Shown: positions 7,960 to 19,869, counted from the stretch's first letter. The stretch is DNA of 64,000 nucleotides from Kalaharituber pfeilii (GCA_015179045.1 WHUZ01000057.1:62001-126000); one strand, 5' to 3'. Program-made: numbers and translations. Notes: generated by a model from the letters alone, not told the origin.

Positions 7960-9032
7960 GTGAGCGGCACGAGCCGAGCCAGCTCGAGCTCAAACGAGCC
8001 AAGATCATGCTAGTGTTTTTCTTGCCAGCTCGCTAAAATGCTTAGCCAGTGCAAGGTTTCATAAACTGTAAATACCTAATATAGTAATAATTAGAGACTT
8101 GGAGCTCATTCTGACCTGCAGTGTTCCCAACCGGCCAGGCCTGAACAGCCCAGGCCGGTCCAGGCCGTCCAGGCCGTCCAGGCCGCCCAGGCTGGTCCAG
8201 GCCGGTCCAGGCCATTCAGGCCGTTTAAGCAATTTCAGGGGCAGGAGGGCTGGTTATGAGGCTATTTCAGGGGTCACCTTCAGGTTACTTGGACACGGAT
8301 TTAATATGAACCTTTCAATATTTTCGGATAACTATCTAGACTTTTTTTATTGAGCAGCGCTTTTCGCAGGTATTCAGGTAAGTAATTTTTTTTTGTATCG
8401 CTTGACTATATACTAATTTCTTATTAGTATTGCAGGGAGACAGACATTCCAACCACCGGTACTGGCGATGATGATTCCTTTAGTATTCTACTATTTTCAC
8501 TCTCCATAGTGCAGTTCAAGTTTTGATCTTGCATCGACGATTCCCTGCAGTCCCATCTGATGCCGATATCGAGTCTTCTGGAATTTGGGTTGCAAAAATC
8601 TGGTGCGACAAAGTTGGATTTGACAATATGGTGAAGCTGTGCATGGCTAATGGAAAGCGATACTGGCGGTGTAAAATCAGCAAGCAAAATCCTAAACATT
8701 AGAGTAGAATTTAGAGTACGTTCTGTATATAGCTACTGTATAACTTAACTCACACTGTAGCCTGAATGGCCTCAATGGCCTGGACCGGCCTGAATGGCCT
8801 GAATGGCCTGAATGGCCTGGACCGGCCTGAAACCTTCAGGCCGCCTGGACCGGCGCGGGCGGACCTCACGGCCGGCCTGAATGTTTCAGGCCGGCCCGTT
8901 GGGAACACTGCCTACCAACAACTTCGAAATGCACAATTTACCTGATAGTAGTGAGAATGATGAAAATTTAGCTTAGCTTAGTTTAGTTTGTCAATATTAT
9001 ATATATAATCAATCTAGGCTCGAGCCGCTCAC
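7960..9032 (+). mobile_element. MITE-1 copy A (TA TSD), split by a second element
   Basis: The terminal inverted repeat GTGAGCGGCACGAGC at 7960 pairs with its complement ending at 9032, flanked by TA at 7958-7959 and 9033-9034. The inner sequence matches copy B (21064-21395) in reverse orientation. Without the nested 8119-8910 element it is about 0.28 kb, slightly shorter than copy B. It has no ORF, so it is a non-autonomous Tc1/mariner-like element by its TA duplication. Confidence 0.85.
8119..8910. mobile_element. Inverted-repeat element nested in MITE-1 (792 bp)
   Basis: It starts CAGTGTTCCCAAC and ends GTTGGGAACACTG. The TIR is about 25 bp and runs into GGCC-rich arrays. Comparison with MITE-1 copy B gives the empty site (GACCTACC there, GACCT..CCTACC here), so only 2-3 bp (CT or CCT) were duplicated. 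The ends are packed with CAGGCC and GGCCTGAA repeats at 8130-8225 and 8760-8895. There is no convincing transposase. Confidence 0.8.
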
Positions 9033-9034
9033 TA

Positions 9035-9886
9035 ATCGCTACTGAGGCGACACAGGTGTGTACCCGATTATGCACGATGCCAGAGGATGCCTTGTCTGAG
9101 CTGCACCAGCTCTGACTATTTGAGTTCAACAGTCACATTCGTAGATCCAGCTACGGAGTGTTCCAAGCCAGTTGACGAATGTTGCTCCGACGTAGGCTTG
9201 CCAACAGACATAGTAAAGACGCTGAGGATGAACAAGAGGAAGAAGATCCAGAGAACGTCATGCTTGAAAGTATAAAGTAGAGATGTATTTGTGCAACGAT
9301 TAAGGAGTACCAAAAACTTATCAATCAATGGAAAAAGTCAAAGGATATAAATGAAAACTCTGAAACGACTGCCAACACCACTCCAAGCACAGAATGTCTA
9401 AGGAAATACCGGAGTCAGTCTGCTGGGCGCATTTCAGAGAGTTCTGTTCCACACTAGAAATGAAAGTCAAGAGTGGAGGTCGGAAGCTGTTATCATCACG
9501 CCTAGAGGATATCTCAAAAAAACGCTTCTCATTAGGGGACTTCATGATGAGTAAAGAGCACAGTCATGGGCCTGTGAGGAGCATAATGGCTATCCTGTCC
9601 TTGCCTGGCGTACGTTTAATAAACTCGACGACATTGTCAGACTGTGGAGGGAAGAGTTTGGAAAGTCTAGCCAGCAGCATCTCTTTCCTCAATTTTAGAC
9701 AATGTTCTGGAAGTGTGATCATGACATCGACGTCCAGCTGGCTCGATTCGCACTCACGCAGGTTTCGATCCTGACCAGTTGAGGTGAGAAAGTTAACGCT
9801 ACTTTCGAACCATCTCTCAATGAGGACACTTGGGCAGTTTCGTTTAAGCATGCACATATTGAGACTGGGAACAATGAGACCGGGAA
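9035..9886. other. Unassigned sequence between MITE-1 and the 10-kb pseudogene
   Basis: Short open frames exist on both strands (for example 9087-9275 plus and 9564-9893 minus), but I see no domain, repeat match or splice pattern that supports a gene. Confidence 0.4.
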
Positions 9887-9895
9887 CACGCAATT

Positions 9896-9953
9896 TTTTT
9901 TTAATATATCTTTACTCGCATGCCGCCCCTGTGGGCTATGGCGAGAGGATTAG
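9896..9953 (-). mobile_element. Micro-insertion, tail B, older
   Basis: Short poly(T), then a reversed tail B, with an imperfect TSD around CACGCA(A)TT at 9887-9895 and 9954-9961. Confidence 0.65.
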
Positions 9954-10143
9954 CACGCATTCTCCACTTTTCATCACACCAGAACAGTGCCTGATATCTA
10001 GCCTCTCTCGACACAATTGATGATGCGCAATGCGGGTGAGGATGTGACAGCTGCGGATATCGACCCAATCATCGCCGTATCTAACGGATACTCGTCTAAC
10101 ACCGGGAGCAGCAAGACCGGGAATAGCGAGACTGTGAAGAGCG

Positions 10144-10146
<3 letters not shown>

Positions 10147-10186
<40 letters not shown>

Positions 10187-10498
10187 TTTGTTTTGTTTTT
10201 ATTTCATTACTCGCATGCCGCCTTCCAGGCTATGGCGAGAGTTTAAGTACATGATGGGTAAGGTAAAGAATAACGGAATAGAATAGAATAGAATAGAAAA
10301 ATAAAGGAGATTATTCTGCCGCCCAGTCTAGAACCTCCGCCAGCCTGCCTCCTTCCCCCTCTGACTTCGTTGGCTGCTTCAGCCCCATCTCCCTTCTTGG
10401 TAGCCTCTTCTTCCACGTCTCACGCTCATTCACAATGTGCGCAAAGTTCTTGAGGGCTTTACCACACCACCTACACTCCGGTAAGTCGTCCTTCCCTA
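10147..10498 (-). mobile_element. LINE-B3, 5'-truncated, in the pseudogene
   Basis: Poly(T) of about 40 nt, tail B, 3' UTR and the last part of ORF2 (CRWCGKALKNFAHIVNE knuckle, then EVLDWAAE and stop near 10311). TSD TGAAGAGCGAGA at 10135-10146 and 10499-10510. Confidence 0.92.
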
Positions 10499-10678
10499 TG
10501 AAGAGCGAGACTGGGAACAGCGAGACTGGGAACAACGACACTCAGAATAGCGGAAAGCTGCTGACAATAACATTTCACGAATCCAGCCGCCTTACGAACA
10601 ACGACGCCTATGCTATCTGTAAGATATATGAGGCTGAATTTGAGAACTCACAATTGAACACCATTATCGATCAGTTGA

Positions 10679-10738
10679 CGATCGCCATAGCCCATAGGGC
10701 GGCAAGCGATTACTGATATAAAAAAAAAAAAAAAAAAA
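10679..10738 (+). mobile_element. Micro-insertion, tail B (60 bp), in the pseudogene
   Basis: CGATCGCCATAGCCCATAGG..TACTGATAT and A-tail. TSD GATCAGTTGA at 10669-10678 and GATTAGTTGA at 10739-10748. It interrupts the codons matching QLEMMINQL of copy 2. Confidence 0.9.
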
Positions 10739-11689
10739 GATTAGTTGAAGCCAAGAGACCAATCAAACCCACTTGCTAATGAAGTCGTCAAAAAGCTGTC
10801 CGCAGATAAACCACCTTTTCAAAGTCGTCTCGGTGAGGCGCCCTTTTTCGGCAGTCGTCTAACTACGATGCATGGTACTCGCCCGAGCATACGCTTCATG
10901 GTTACGCTGACCGTATTATATGGGTCAATCTATCTGATATCATGGAATTTATATCTCCCTATCCTATTTGATAGAAACCATGGCTAAGGTGCACCGCAGT
11001 AATGTCCGGTCTCGGTAATGAATGTGGAAATGACAGAGTAGGGGCCATGAGATGGGCCCTTGTACCATGCACTTAGCTATCGTGGTGTATTGTCTTCTTT
11101 ATGCAACTTCTTGTTATGTATTTCTTTGTGTATTTATATGAGTCTAGAAGCGTCGACTCATATTCAACAGATCTTTAAGGAATTCAGTTTTATTGCATGC
11201 TTTACTATCACCCATATATTAACTACAGTATTAGAGAGGTATCTGTGGCGAGCTTCGTGCTGTGTGATCGCCGGAGGAGGGCTAGCTTTTGCAGTGGTTC
11301 TTGCTGCGATGGTACTCACCTTCACGTTATGCTTCCGGGGCTACAATGACTCTGTCCTCGATCACGCCGTTGATCTTGGTACAGGTTTGCTCGCAGTATT
11401 TGTGTTTCTGCTATTATACACCCTAGCAAGAGTTTTCGTTTTCGTCGAGGCCTTCGCAAGTCTCAGAAGCTTGCCGCAAGGAGCATATGATACCGTGCCC
11501 TGGATGGAATTTTGGCCACACTTTTGACGATAGCAAAACACACTAGTGCAGACTGGGTGTGTCATCAATATATATGGAAAAAGGAAGGTCACCCGTCCCT
11601 CTGTCATGCCTTTTGTTTTTCCTTTCTGTATTTATAACCGACATGCCCCCGTTTGTATTACTTTTATTTTTTGCTTTTTACTTTTATTT

Positions 11690-11750
11690 ATTGTATTTCT
11701 TTCGCTTTTTTTGGTTCGCTACTCATATGCAGCCCTGCTGGACTATGATT
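11690..11750 (-). mobile_element. Ancient tail B relic shared by paralogs
   Basis: TTCGCTACTCATATGCAGCC..GGACTATGA is a decayed reversed tail B. The same relic sits at the same place downstream of copy 2 (49850-49885), so it predates the duplication. Confidence 0.6.
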
Positions 11751-12349
11751 ACATATCTGGGCCTGAAACAATGTACTTGTGCTATTGAGATGTAGAGTAC
11801 ATGTATATGGTAGCAATAAGAAGCATCACGACTATGTTAACTTTTTTTTTTTTTTTTTCCCCTTTCCTCTTCTTTCTTTCTTTCACTAGTTCCCAAACCG
11901 CTATCAGGTAGTGCAAACTTAGGGTTTGAATGTCATTGTGATGTAGCCTTACAGTAGAGGGGATCTATATTTGAATAGTGTTAGTTTTCTCTGCACAAAT
12001 GCATGGGAAAAAAGAAAAAGAAGTTTCAGGTGGTGGAGGTATATTGTCGAGCTGTGGAGATACGTACTTATATGGGGCTCAAAACTCAAGCTGTTTCTAT
12101 AACCCGGTTTAATGTAATGAATCCCTACAGGGATCCTGTTGGGTCCAAAGAGGTTGTGATACCCATCTCCCTGAACCCACGGATTTCCTGATTTCCGGTT
12201 ATGTTGAACGTTGGTCTGAATATTGTGTTTCCGTTCTACCAGACTAGTATTCCCAACATCATACAGGCTCTAGTGCACAATGTCCAGACGGTGCACTACC
12301 AGGTGCTAGTTTGAGTTTATAGATTTCAGGCCCCATTCCCATCCTGTGT

Positions 12350-12412
12350 CCCTTTGCCCTGCCTTGGCGAGCAGCTGCGCGCGGGGTCACGTGACAAAAA
12401 AAACAAAAAAAA
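12350..12412 (+). mobile_element. Micro-insertion, tail C (63 bp)
   Basis: GCCCTGCCTTGGCGAGCAGC..GGGGTCACGTGAC with an A8CA8 tail. TSD CCTGTGT at 12343-12349 and 12413-12419. Confidence 0.85.
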
Positions 12413-12789
12413 CCTGTGTTCCACAGTGCAAGGCGGTGTGGTTGATCCGTCCCGGTTGTGGTATCACTTCCTGATCGTAATCTGTGCCAGTCGCGATCGA
12501 ATTCGCGATGCTACGAAAATATCAGGTCGCGAAACCGGTGCACCAAGCATGAGGGGATGAAATACCCGTTGGCAGGGATGAGCATTCCGTGACAACTCCT
12601 TGATATAGATACATAGTCTTGAACATTCCTGTAAAGATGTTTTCGGGATGTAAAAAATATATTAGGCTGGAAGCTAAGGCTTTAGTCGCCTGTTAGATGG
12701 TATGAATGCTTGTTTGCTTGTCCCACAGCCACTGAATAACACCAGTTTTTCATAGCTGACCGGGAGGGCATACCAGAGCCGAGAAAGCC

Positions 12790-12857
12790 CTTTTCTTTTT
12801 TTTTTTTTAAATAACACGTGACCCCACGTGCAGCTGTTCGCCATAGCAGGGCGAGCT
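12790..12857 (-). mobile_element. Micro-insertion, tail C (68 bp)
   Basis: Poly(T), AACACGTGACCCC..GCCATAGCAGGG, with TSD GAGAAAGCC at 12781-12789 and 12858-12866. Confidence 0.88.
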
Positions 12858-12869
12858 GAGAAAGCCAGG

Positions 12870-15800
12870 CTATAGTCCAGCATGTACCGCTGTTCGATTG
12901 AGAAGATTCCACATGCGTAGACGGTTAGCGATTGCGAGAGGAAATTCCGGGGTATGATTTTTCTAATATGGACACTAGGGCATCCTTATGGACGATTCAG
13001 GTATCAGAATTTCTCATGTGACAGTCTTAAAAACACCGGTTTCTTTCTATAGGCCAGTCGTTATGTGGTGTTTAAGTCCGATAAAAGGTATAAGATAAGT
13101 TGCGGTATGTTCTAGTGAGAGGGATGCGGAAATGGTAGCTGGAAATGTCTTTCAGGATAAGTAAGGTTGAATATGCACATGAGAGGATGAGACGCCGCTG
13201 ATTCTCGCTAGGCTGTTATGGGTGCTCATACCTTCTGGAAGGTGAGGAGAGGAGGAGAAGAGAGGTCGAACCATGGAGGGCGAATCGAGCGAGGCTGAAC
13301 GGAGGGGCTCTAGTTACGTATGCGAGAAGAGGCAGCTGGGTAAGTCGGGCCTTTAGCGGATTGCTGGTACATATGTAGCATTAGGGTGGGCCAGGGATCT
13401 CGGGTCGATAATATATTCTACAGCACACATGCTATAATCTTGAATTCTCCTGTGTTCACTGGCCTCTCTTCTGCACTTGGAGTATAGAGCGAAACTGGAT
13501 ACAAAGAAAAAGAGAAACGCGCAGAAGTCAATTGTGCCCCAAAAAGATTGAGGGATAACATATTGTACTACTTAAAGACACGACCATTATAAAGACTTGG
13601 GTACGAGAGCAAGATGTCCATTTTTGAGAACAGGATGTCAGGTGGTTCTCGGATGCAGCCTTACATTGGGGGTTACTGCACGTAGCCGCACATAGATGCA
13701 GAATTAATAGCATAGCAAGCGCTTAATTGCTATATCGGCGGTGCTAACTTACTCAGGCTTTTCGATAATGTAAACGCGAGATACTGTTGCGGACTGGCTA
13801 TCTACCGACCGACCTACTTATCCGTTCTACCAAACGTACCTATGTATGTAGGTGTTGATGACTGCCGTAGGTTACACTCAGACTACTTGATGGAGGTCGG
13901 TATTCCCTGCCATTAGGCTAACCAGGGCTCCTAGACTACGGTGCCTATATACGTCAAATGAAAATGGAATCTCGCTTTATTCGATTCCAGTTAGAATCAT
14001 GACCGATTGTCTAAATATCTGCGGCCGTTGGAGCCCAGCAAATATCTGTGCACTCAATGGATTGGTATGGAATTCTCGGCAGAGTGATTGTATTGTCTTG
14101 TAAACCAAGCAGCGTTGATTAGAATTAGGCGGGCTTTCAACCATCCGTCGGAAACATGGAATCGATGAACTCGCACTTCATTCCTCTATCTACTTGGTGT
14201 AAGTCACTTAAACTTTTTGCACGCGAAGAAGGGTTCATACACTAAGGGTGTTCAAAAGAGACTTTATCAATAAAAGTTCCGGTATCGCTCAAATCAGAAA
14301 TCAAAATTATCATAGGTTAAGCTGCTTGAACCCTGAAATCCAGGTTTCAAAAGTGGCTTGATAATCGCGATCAAGATGATTTTGACCGCATCAAACATAA
14401 GATTTTTTGGAGTTTCTAGTATAGATTGTAGGATAAACGTATTGAATTGCTGTGGAGCGCGGAGATCTCCGCAGTTTGTTAGCCGTCATAATTATGTGCA
14501 CGGCACGACTTGGATTGGCCAAAAGTTGCGCTTAACGCGATGAATGCAGATGAAGCTCGGGTTTTCCTTCATAATTCATTTGTGTGGAGCACCTTCCTTC
14601 ATTTTATTTTATTTTTTTTATCTAGAATTGCATAAGCAAAATAATATTGCACTTGGATTGGTAAACTCAAGTATGAACACCCCAACTATTAGTTCCATCC
14701 ATCGACTGACTAGGATGTTCCTACAGTAATGGTGACTACTGTAATCTTACCGTTTTTTACCATTCGTCAACGCCTAACCAAGTTACCAATGCTACTATCA
14801 CATCGAGCTGGCGAAGCGATTTATCCAGCGACTTATATATACTAAACAGATGAGCTGCAACGCTCCGGTTCGGTAGTGAATTTGTAGTGAACCAGGACAA
14901 CCTGTTTTCATTTTCCAGCAAATGAGTGGAATCTGAAGCGTACGTGACGAACCTGACGCTTTTTTGGTGGATGGAGTTGCCCTATCGGGCAATCCATCTA
15001 ATCATGCATCATGAACTTCATCCAGGCTACTAGTGTATCTTTCAAACAGTCTTAGAATACAGCTTTCGAATGATTTTAGGATACAGTGAACCGTGCAGCA
15101 ATTGGAACAACTATTCGATGGTGGATGGATCAGTACATACCGTACCGAGTGTGCGGGGAAGACAAAATAACTATCAAAATTCCTGCGAAAACACCACTCG
15201 ACCAGGGTGCGGTCTAGATGGCTCAAAAGACCTTCCGCAAAATTTTAAACTGACAAGGGGTGAGAAGAGAAGGAGTGTTGCATTTTTCAGCTATGTAGTG
15301 GACTACGAAGGACTTTGCAGTTGATGATCCCTCACCAATTAGTAGGAGAACAAATTTGAAATTATCAGTAATACAAGTTCTTTATTGGATTTTGTTGTTT
15401 CATGGTAGAAGCATCTTTTGGCATTTGATTATGTCCTATTAAATCTAGAAAAGCCAATGCAATATGCAAATTCTGTACATCAGAAAAAAATTGTGCCTTA
15501 GCTACATGTTGAAGTTTTATTGATGGAACTCTTTGAGGAATTGCAAAGACTTGTACAATGTCAACATACAGAGTCTGGCACGAGAGCACAACCTTTTTGT
15601 CATAATGCAAGCACTGCTTGAAGTATTATGCAGCAGTAATACCACATTGCCGTATCAAACCTGGTTGCATCGGCGCCAAGATGTTGGCTTAGCAGGATGG
15701 TTTTTAACACCTCCCTGATCTTTCATTTGCCAATGCTTTTTGTGCATTTCTTAAAGAAGTTATGGTATTAAGGTAAAGTAGAGACTTTCAGCTATCAATA

Positions 15801-16390
15801 GATACCTTTAGCAATAAAATCCGAGTGTTCGTTGAGGTGCTATAGCGGTTCAAAGTTCTAGACGTAAAAACGGGGGGTTTCCGTCTACGCCAGACGGCGC
15901 TGCGAAAGGTCTCTAACTGCCAAAATGGTTGCTGCATGACTCTTAAATGGCTGTCGGTACTAAGCAGACTAGGGCCTGGTTCACGAGACTAGACTATCAG
16001 AATGGGTATAAAAATTGTGAAAATGCTTACCCAAAATAGAATCCAAAACAGCATGTCGAGCGGCGGCAGCCGTAATAGCACTGGTGCTCTCGCTAGCCAA
16101 TCCAGAAGTATACTAGTGCATACCAGACACTGCACAGCACATGTTCAGGTTCCCCAATACTTTTGAAATGACCTAGTAATAAGGGAGCCTTGTGCCCCCG
16201 CACACCCTCCCCTAACAAAAAAAGAAGCCCCAAAAAAAATTTTTTTTTTCTCAAGTCCATCAAAGAATATGAAGTAAAATGTACTTAAGTTTGAAAAACG
16301 CAATCATCTCAAAAGAGGCACTTTCTGCATAGACAAGCTAAGTCAATTAGCAATAAGAGAAAAGGTCAGTACTGTAATGAATCCCATGAT
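12870..16390. other. Gene-poor stretch, nothing recognised
   Basis: There are no open frames above about 85 codons, no LINE tails and no inverted repeats that I can support. It is probably unique or strongly decayed intergenic sequence. Confidence 0.4.
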
Positions 16391-16540
16391 GGCGCATGTC
16401 GAACGCTACTCGGACCCATGTGGGCAGGTGGGCACGTGGCAACCTATGTATGTTGAACCACAGGGTTCCAGGAAATCAAATTGGTGTACCAATGTCTCGT
16501 GCGACTGAATCAACACATTCCAGCCGTTATCGCAACAGAT

Positions 16541-16610
16541 TGATTGGCCGATCATTGGTTGCAACATTAAGTGCCAGCTCAGGGACATCTGAAGTTATTA
16601 TTTATAAGTA
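16541..16610 (+). promoter_or_regulatory. Promoter of the 16.7-kb gene: paired inverted CCAAT boxes and TATA
   Basis: TGATTGGCCGATCATTGGTT holds two ATTGG (inverted CCAAT) boxes 10 bp apart, and TTTATAAGTA lies at 16601-16610, about 120 bp before the ATG. The same arrangement is kept before the duplicate at 17992-18160, which argues for function. Confidence 0.6.
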
Positions 16611-16727
16611 CTCGACAACACAGAGTGTATCGCTTTAGACGTACTTTGTACCCATAGCCATCACCACTTTTAATCTACTACTTAACTGTCACTTTTCTGC
16701 CGTGCCAATCCCAACGCTTTAGGAAGC

Positions 16728-17075
16728 ATGGATCCCTATTGGAATACTGCCGACATATCACCGCCTCTGGCTATCATTCCGGATGAGCCAACGCAGACAC
16801 AGTCCCAAACAAAAGCCATCACAGACGCAACTCCAGCCGAAGTATCGTCAAAAGAGAAGGGAAAGATGCATCTGACCTTCCTCACGCTGCTTGTATTTGT
16901 CGGAACGTTGGTCAATATCGGAATTCTTATCACACTAGTTTACCTGACCTTCCATCTCAAGAGGCATATGCTCGATGACGTTCTTTATTATCTTCGACAA
17001 ATTGAATATGATGTTGATGACATCCAAGCTCGGCTGATGAGAGGGAAAATCAAGGTTAAGGTCATTGAAGGCTAG
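16728..17075 (+). CDS. Small single-pass membrane protein, unknown (115 aa)
   Basis: The frame is uninterrupted with an ATG in AGCATGG context; the matching position in the duplicate also has AAGCATGGA. Residues 1-48 are polar, Thr/Gln/Lys-rich and presumably soluble. Residues 49-74 form one hydrophobic segment (LTFLTLLVFVGTLVNIGILI..). Residues 78-115 are charged and could form a short coiled coil (RQIEYDVDDIQARLMRGK). No family is recognised. It is one half of a tandem duplication of roughly 1.5 kb whose second copy (18243-18702) is broken. The hydrophobic core is the best conserved part. The location is inferred to be a membrane; orientation is unknown. Confidence 0.65.
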   Translation: MDPYWNTADISPPLAIIPDEPTQTQSQTKAITDATPAEVSSKEKGKMHLTFLTLLVFVGTLVNIGILITLVYLTFHLKRHMLDDVLYYLRQIEYDVDDIQARLMRGKIKVKVIEG

Positions 17076-17991
17076 GCTTGAAGAAAAACACGAAGATTCT
17101 AAATAATATATTGGATAGAAAAAGAGAGGGAAAGCCATTGTTTCGCACGGCCTATGTGAAGAAGGGAGAGGTATCGTCTTGTTGCACTTATTTTGTATTT
17201 TTTTTTTTTTTTGTCGGGTTTTGTTACACTTTTTGTTTTTGTTTTTGTTTTAATTTGTTCTTTTTTTCCCCATAAAGCTGGAGTTTATGGTAATTCTCAG
17301 AATCGAAGCTTGGAGTGACCGTGCGTGAGCGTGAGTTCCTTCAACGTTTTTTGGGTTTTGAGATTTCAAGGTCGACTCACGATTAGACAGGTCCACCAGC
17401 TTTAAAATCCTGTTTTCAAGGAATGGCTGTGGCGCTAGCTTCTGGGGATTATTGTGTATGTATATGCGGGGCATTATGAACGTCAATGATAAACGGCGAC
17501 CTCTGTAGGGCCATCGCCGTACCTCGCGATTCACGGAAAGACGTACAATTGCACCATTACCGGTAGCGTAGTTGAGCACCCCACCAGCTTCACCAACTGC
17601 ACTGATAAATCAATGCATGGAGACTTGTTGCAGGAAAAGAAATAAAGGAACAAAATCGATATCACTTAAGCATCATACAGGACCAACAAGCCACGATGAA
17701 GCAAAAACTTTACTCGAATGCTAAGTACAAAACGAAATCATATCAAACGTCGCTCAAGGTATTTTCCAGTTGACAATCCTAGAAGCCTACAGTAATGTAG
17801 CATAAACCGAACAGGGGAGTATAAGAAATCGCCCGACGGTACAGCTAGAGCTCACTTCGCCCAGGCAGGTTGGCTGGTGGCAAAATGCATGTTGATCCGA
17901 AGGAATATTGATTCCCGTTTGATGGGGTTTGACTTTGCGGCTAGCCGTTGGCATATGTGGGTGAAGAATCGCATTGCAGTCCAGATCACAA

Positions 17992-18160
17992 TGAATTGGC
18001 CAATCATTGGTTGGAGCCCCTTGAAAGCTGTGCACATACAAGCTTCTGATAACATTAGGACGAAGTTGACCGCCTTTGGGAACATGTGAATCTATGTACA
18101 ATGACTAGCAAAAAGTCTTCCTGATATGGCCATCTTGATATGCTAGCATGTATAAATACC
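17992..18160 (+). promoter_or_regulatory. Duplicate promoter: CCAAT pair and TATA
   Basis: GAATTGGCCAATCATTGGTT (17993-18012) and GTATAAATACC (18150-18160) match the order and spacing of the promoter at 16541-16610. Confidence 0.5.
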
Positions 18161-18242
18161 CGGCAGCACAGAGAATATTACTTCACACGTGCTTTGTAGT
18201 CATACTCATCGTCATTCCTTCAGATCCTAAAGCTTTGGAAGC

Positions 18243-18702
18243 ATGGACTTCTCTTCGAAGATCAAGGACGTATCACCAGGTTGGGATCACTCAGAACGAA
18301 CCAATATCTACATTACACAACCTGAAACAAAAACCCTTCCAATCCGCAACCACAGCTGAAGCATCTTCAAAAAGAAAGTAAGGAAAGACACACCTGACCT
18401 GTCTCACGCTTCTCATATTTGTCGGAACGTTGGTCAACATTGCAATTCTTGTCACACTGATTGTTGCGACCATCCGGCTACAGAAGGTCACCGATATTCT
18501 TTTGTATCAACAAAAATATTTCTCGAATATGGTTTATCACCTCGAAGATTTATCCACATGCCTCAATATGCACAGTTGTAGTAACAGCAGCACCCTGGGT
18601 GCCGTACTGAAAAGCATTCACTCCGACATTCCTAGTCATTATATTAAAGCAATCCATAATCAGCTACAATATGAGGAAATTGAAGTAAGGGTCCAAGACT
18701 AG
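18243..18702 (+). pseudogene. Duplicate of the small membrane protein gene, broken
   Basis: It begins MDFSSKIKDVSP, like MDPYWNTADISP of the first copy. A frameshift follows by about codon 35. An extra TAA codon after TTAEASSKRK then interrupts the frame just before the membrane segment LTCLTLLIFVGTLVNIAILV. After it, codons continue to the stop at 18700-18702, with a longer C-terminus than the first copy. Flanking sequence on both sides is also duplicated (17270-17500 resembles 18750-18960). It is most likely a pseudogene unless a short intron is used. Confidence 0.7.
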
Positions 18703-19162
18703 TCGAAAATTTTTGAATGGGAAGAAGAGTTTCCTTTTTGTTTTTTCACTGTCCATATAACGGGACGTGATATTAACTTCCAGAATTGAAGCTTGGGGCA
18801 ATTGTGCTGTGGAGGTGAATTACGTCAAGGTTCGTTTTAGTGTTGATATCTCTACCAGATTTAAGATCATGTTTCCGGGAAAAACTGTTGCACTATCTTC
18901 CGGGCATTATTGGAAAATGTATGTAAAGGTTCATGACTATGAATGATGCTTAACGTTAGAGTAGTGCGCTTGGAATTGTGAGACTGATCTTGGCGTCTGT
19001 ATCATCGTATTCATGAGCAATTGCAATTAATACAACAAAACAAGGTGAAGGGGAAAAAAAAAAAATCCGTATGTTCGCTTATCGGAATATCCTAAGTGGT
19101 TCTTGTAAGCAGAGTTTGCTGTAATCTGCCACAAACCGAGAAGTACCATCCCGGGGCGCTCC

Positions 19163-19250
19163 CTCCACCTACGGCAGCCTGGAGTTACAAAGTGCCAAAA
19201 AAGTCAGAAATGGAAAAGTCGAAAAGTCTATTGCAATGCCCGTACCACAA
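19163..19250 (+). repeat. Dispersed repeat, copy 1
   Basis: GGCAGCCTGGAGTTACAAAG..TGCCCGTACCACAACAA matches, in the opposite orientation, 22162-22240. No ORF or tail is shared, and the family is unknown. Confidence 0.6.
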
Positions 19251-19559
19251 CAACCGGGCAACTGCCAAATATAAATAGACAAAATTCAGTCGCAACGCCC
19301 TGTATTACAACCACATATTATCTTCGCTACATATAATTATATCATCGCTTTGCGATGCTGTAGTGTGTGGTATTGACTCATGGCAGAGGAGGTGTATTGA
19401 GGCACCACAGAGCATGTACTTTGATACTGTAGTGTATGATATTAGCTCGCTGTAAAAGAAGAGGGAGGCACCGGAATGTCTCTGTCCAGTCACTTACTGG
19501 ACAGAAGCCGGGATAAGTGACGCTAAACTATATATATCTAAAGCGACCGCTAAGCTACT

Positions 19560-19830
19560 ACTTGTACGTACAACCCATGTCCACATCCCATGCCTACATC
19601 GATCCACTTATTCCAAGGTCCTGCGTGAGTGCAGAACAATAACATCTGCATCATCGTACTCTGGTATCTCTTCAGCTAACTCCAGCGCTTCATTCACCTT
19701 TCTACGTGAGTGTAGGACAATAACATCCTGAGTGTGATTGTCTACAATTTAAGTATAAATCCTCGGATCCTCCTGTGTACGGGGAAGTAACGTATCACCA
19801 TGTATCCAAAGAAAGAAGGAATAAAATCTG
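19560..19830 (-). pseudogene. Unknown protein fragment with two VIVLHSRR repeats
   Basis: The minus strand reads DNHTQDVIVLHSRRKVNEAL then YDDADVIVLHSRRTLE and stop near 19616. It is an internal repeat of a hydrophobic strand and two Arg. A diverged copy lies at 62522-62730 (minus), and the sequence downstream is also shared with 60090-60540. No family is recognised. Both copies have broken frames upstream. Confidence 0.45.
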
Positions 19831-19869
19831 TCTCCCATGTTGCCTGTGACTATTTCTACATTACAGGTC

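Larger units (their letters stand above)
10017..11527 (+). pseudogene. Membrane protein family ending FWPHF, copy 1 (pseudogene)
   Basis: Plus-strand pieces align with the C-terminal two thirds of the gene at 48240-49631: ESSRLTNNDAYAICKIYEAE, NPLANEVVKKL, LTVLYGSIYLISWN, LERYLWRASCCVIAGG and the hallmark ASLRSLPQGAYDTVPWMEFW-PHF end at 11527. It is broken by LINE-B3 at 10147-10498, a micro-insertion at 10679-10738, an extra segment of about 265 bp at 10962-11226, and stops. The N-terminal exon is not seen. The downstream flank to about 12150 also matches the flank of copy 2 (49630-50250), so copies 1 and 2 are a segmental duplication. Confidence 0.85.

Noticed and set aside
8119..8910. hAT transposon assignment.
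   Set aside because: The ends look similar, but the empty-site comparison gives 2-3 bp rather than 8 bp duplication.
10017..11527. A functional gene with introns in place of the insertions.
   Set aside because: The interruptions are LINE insertions with TSDs, and stops remain after removing them.
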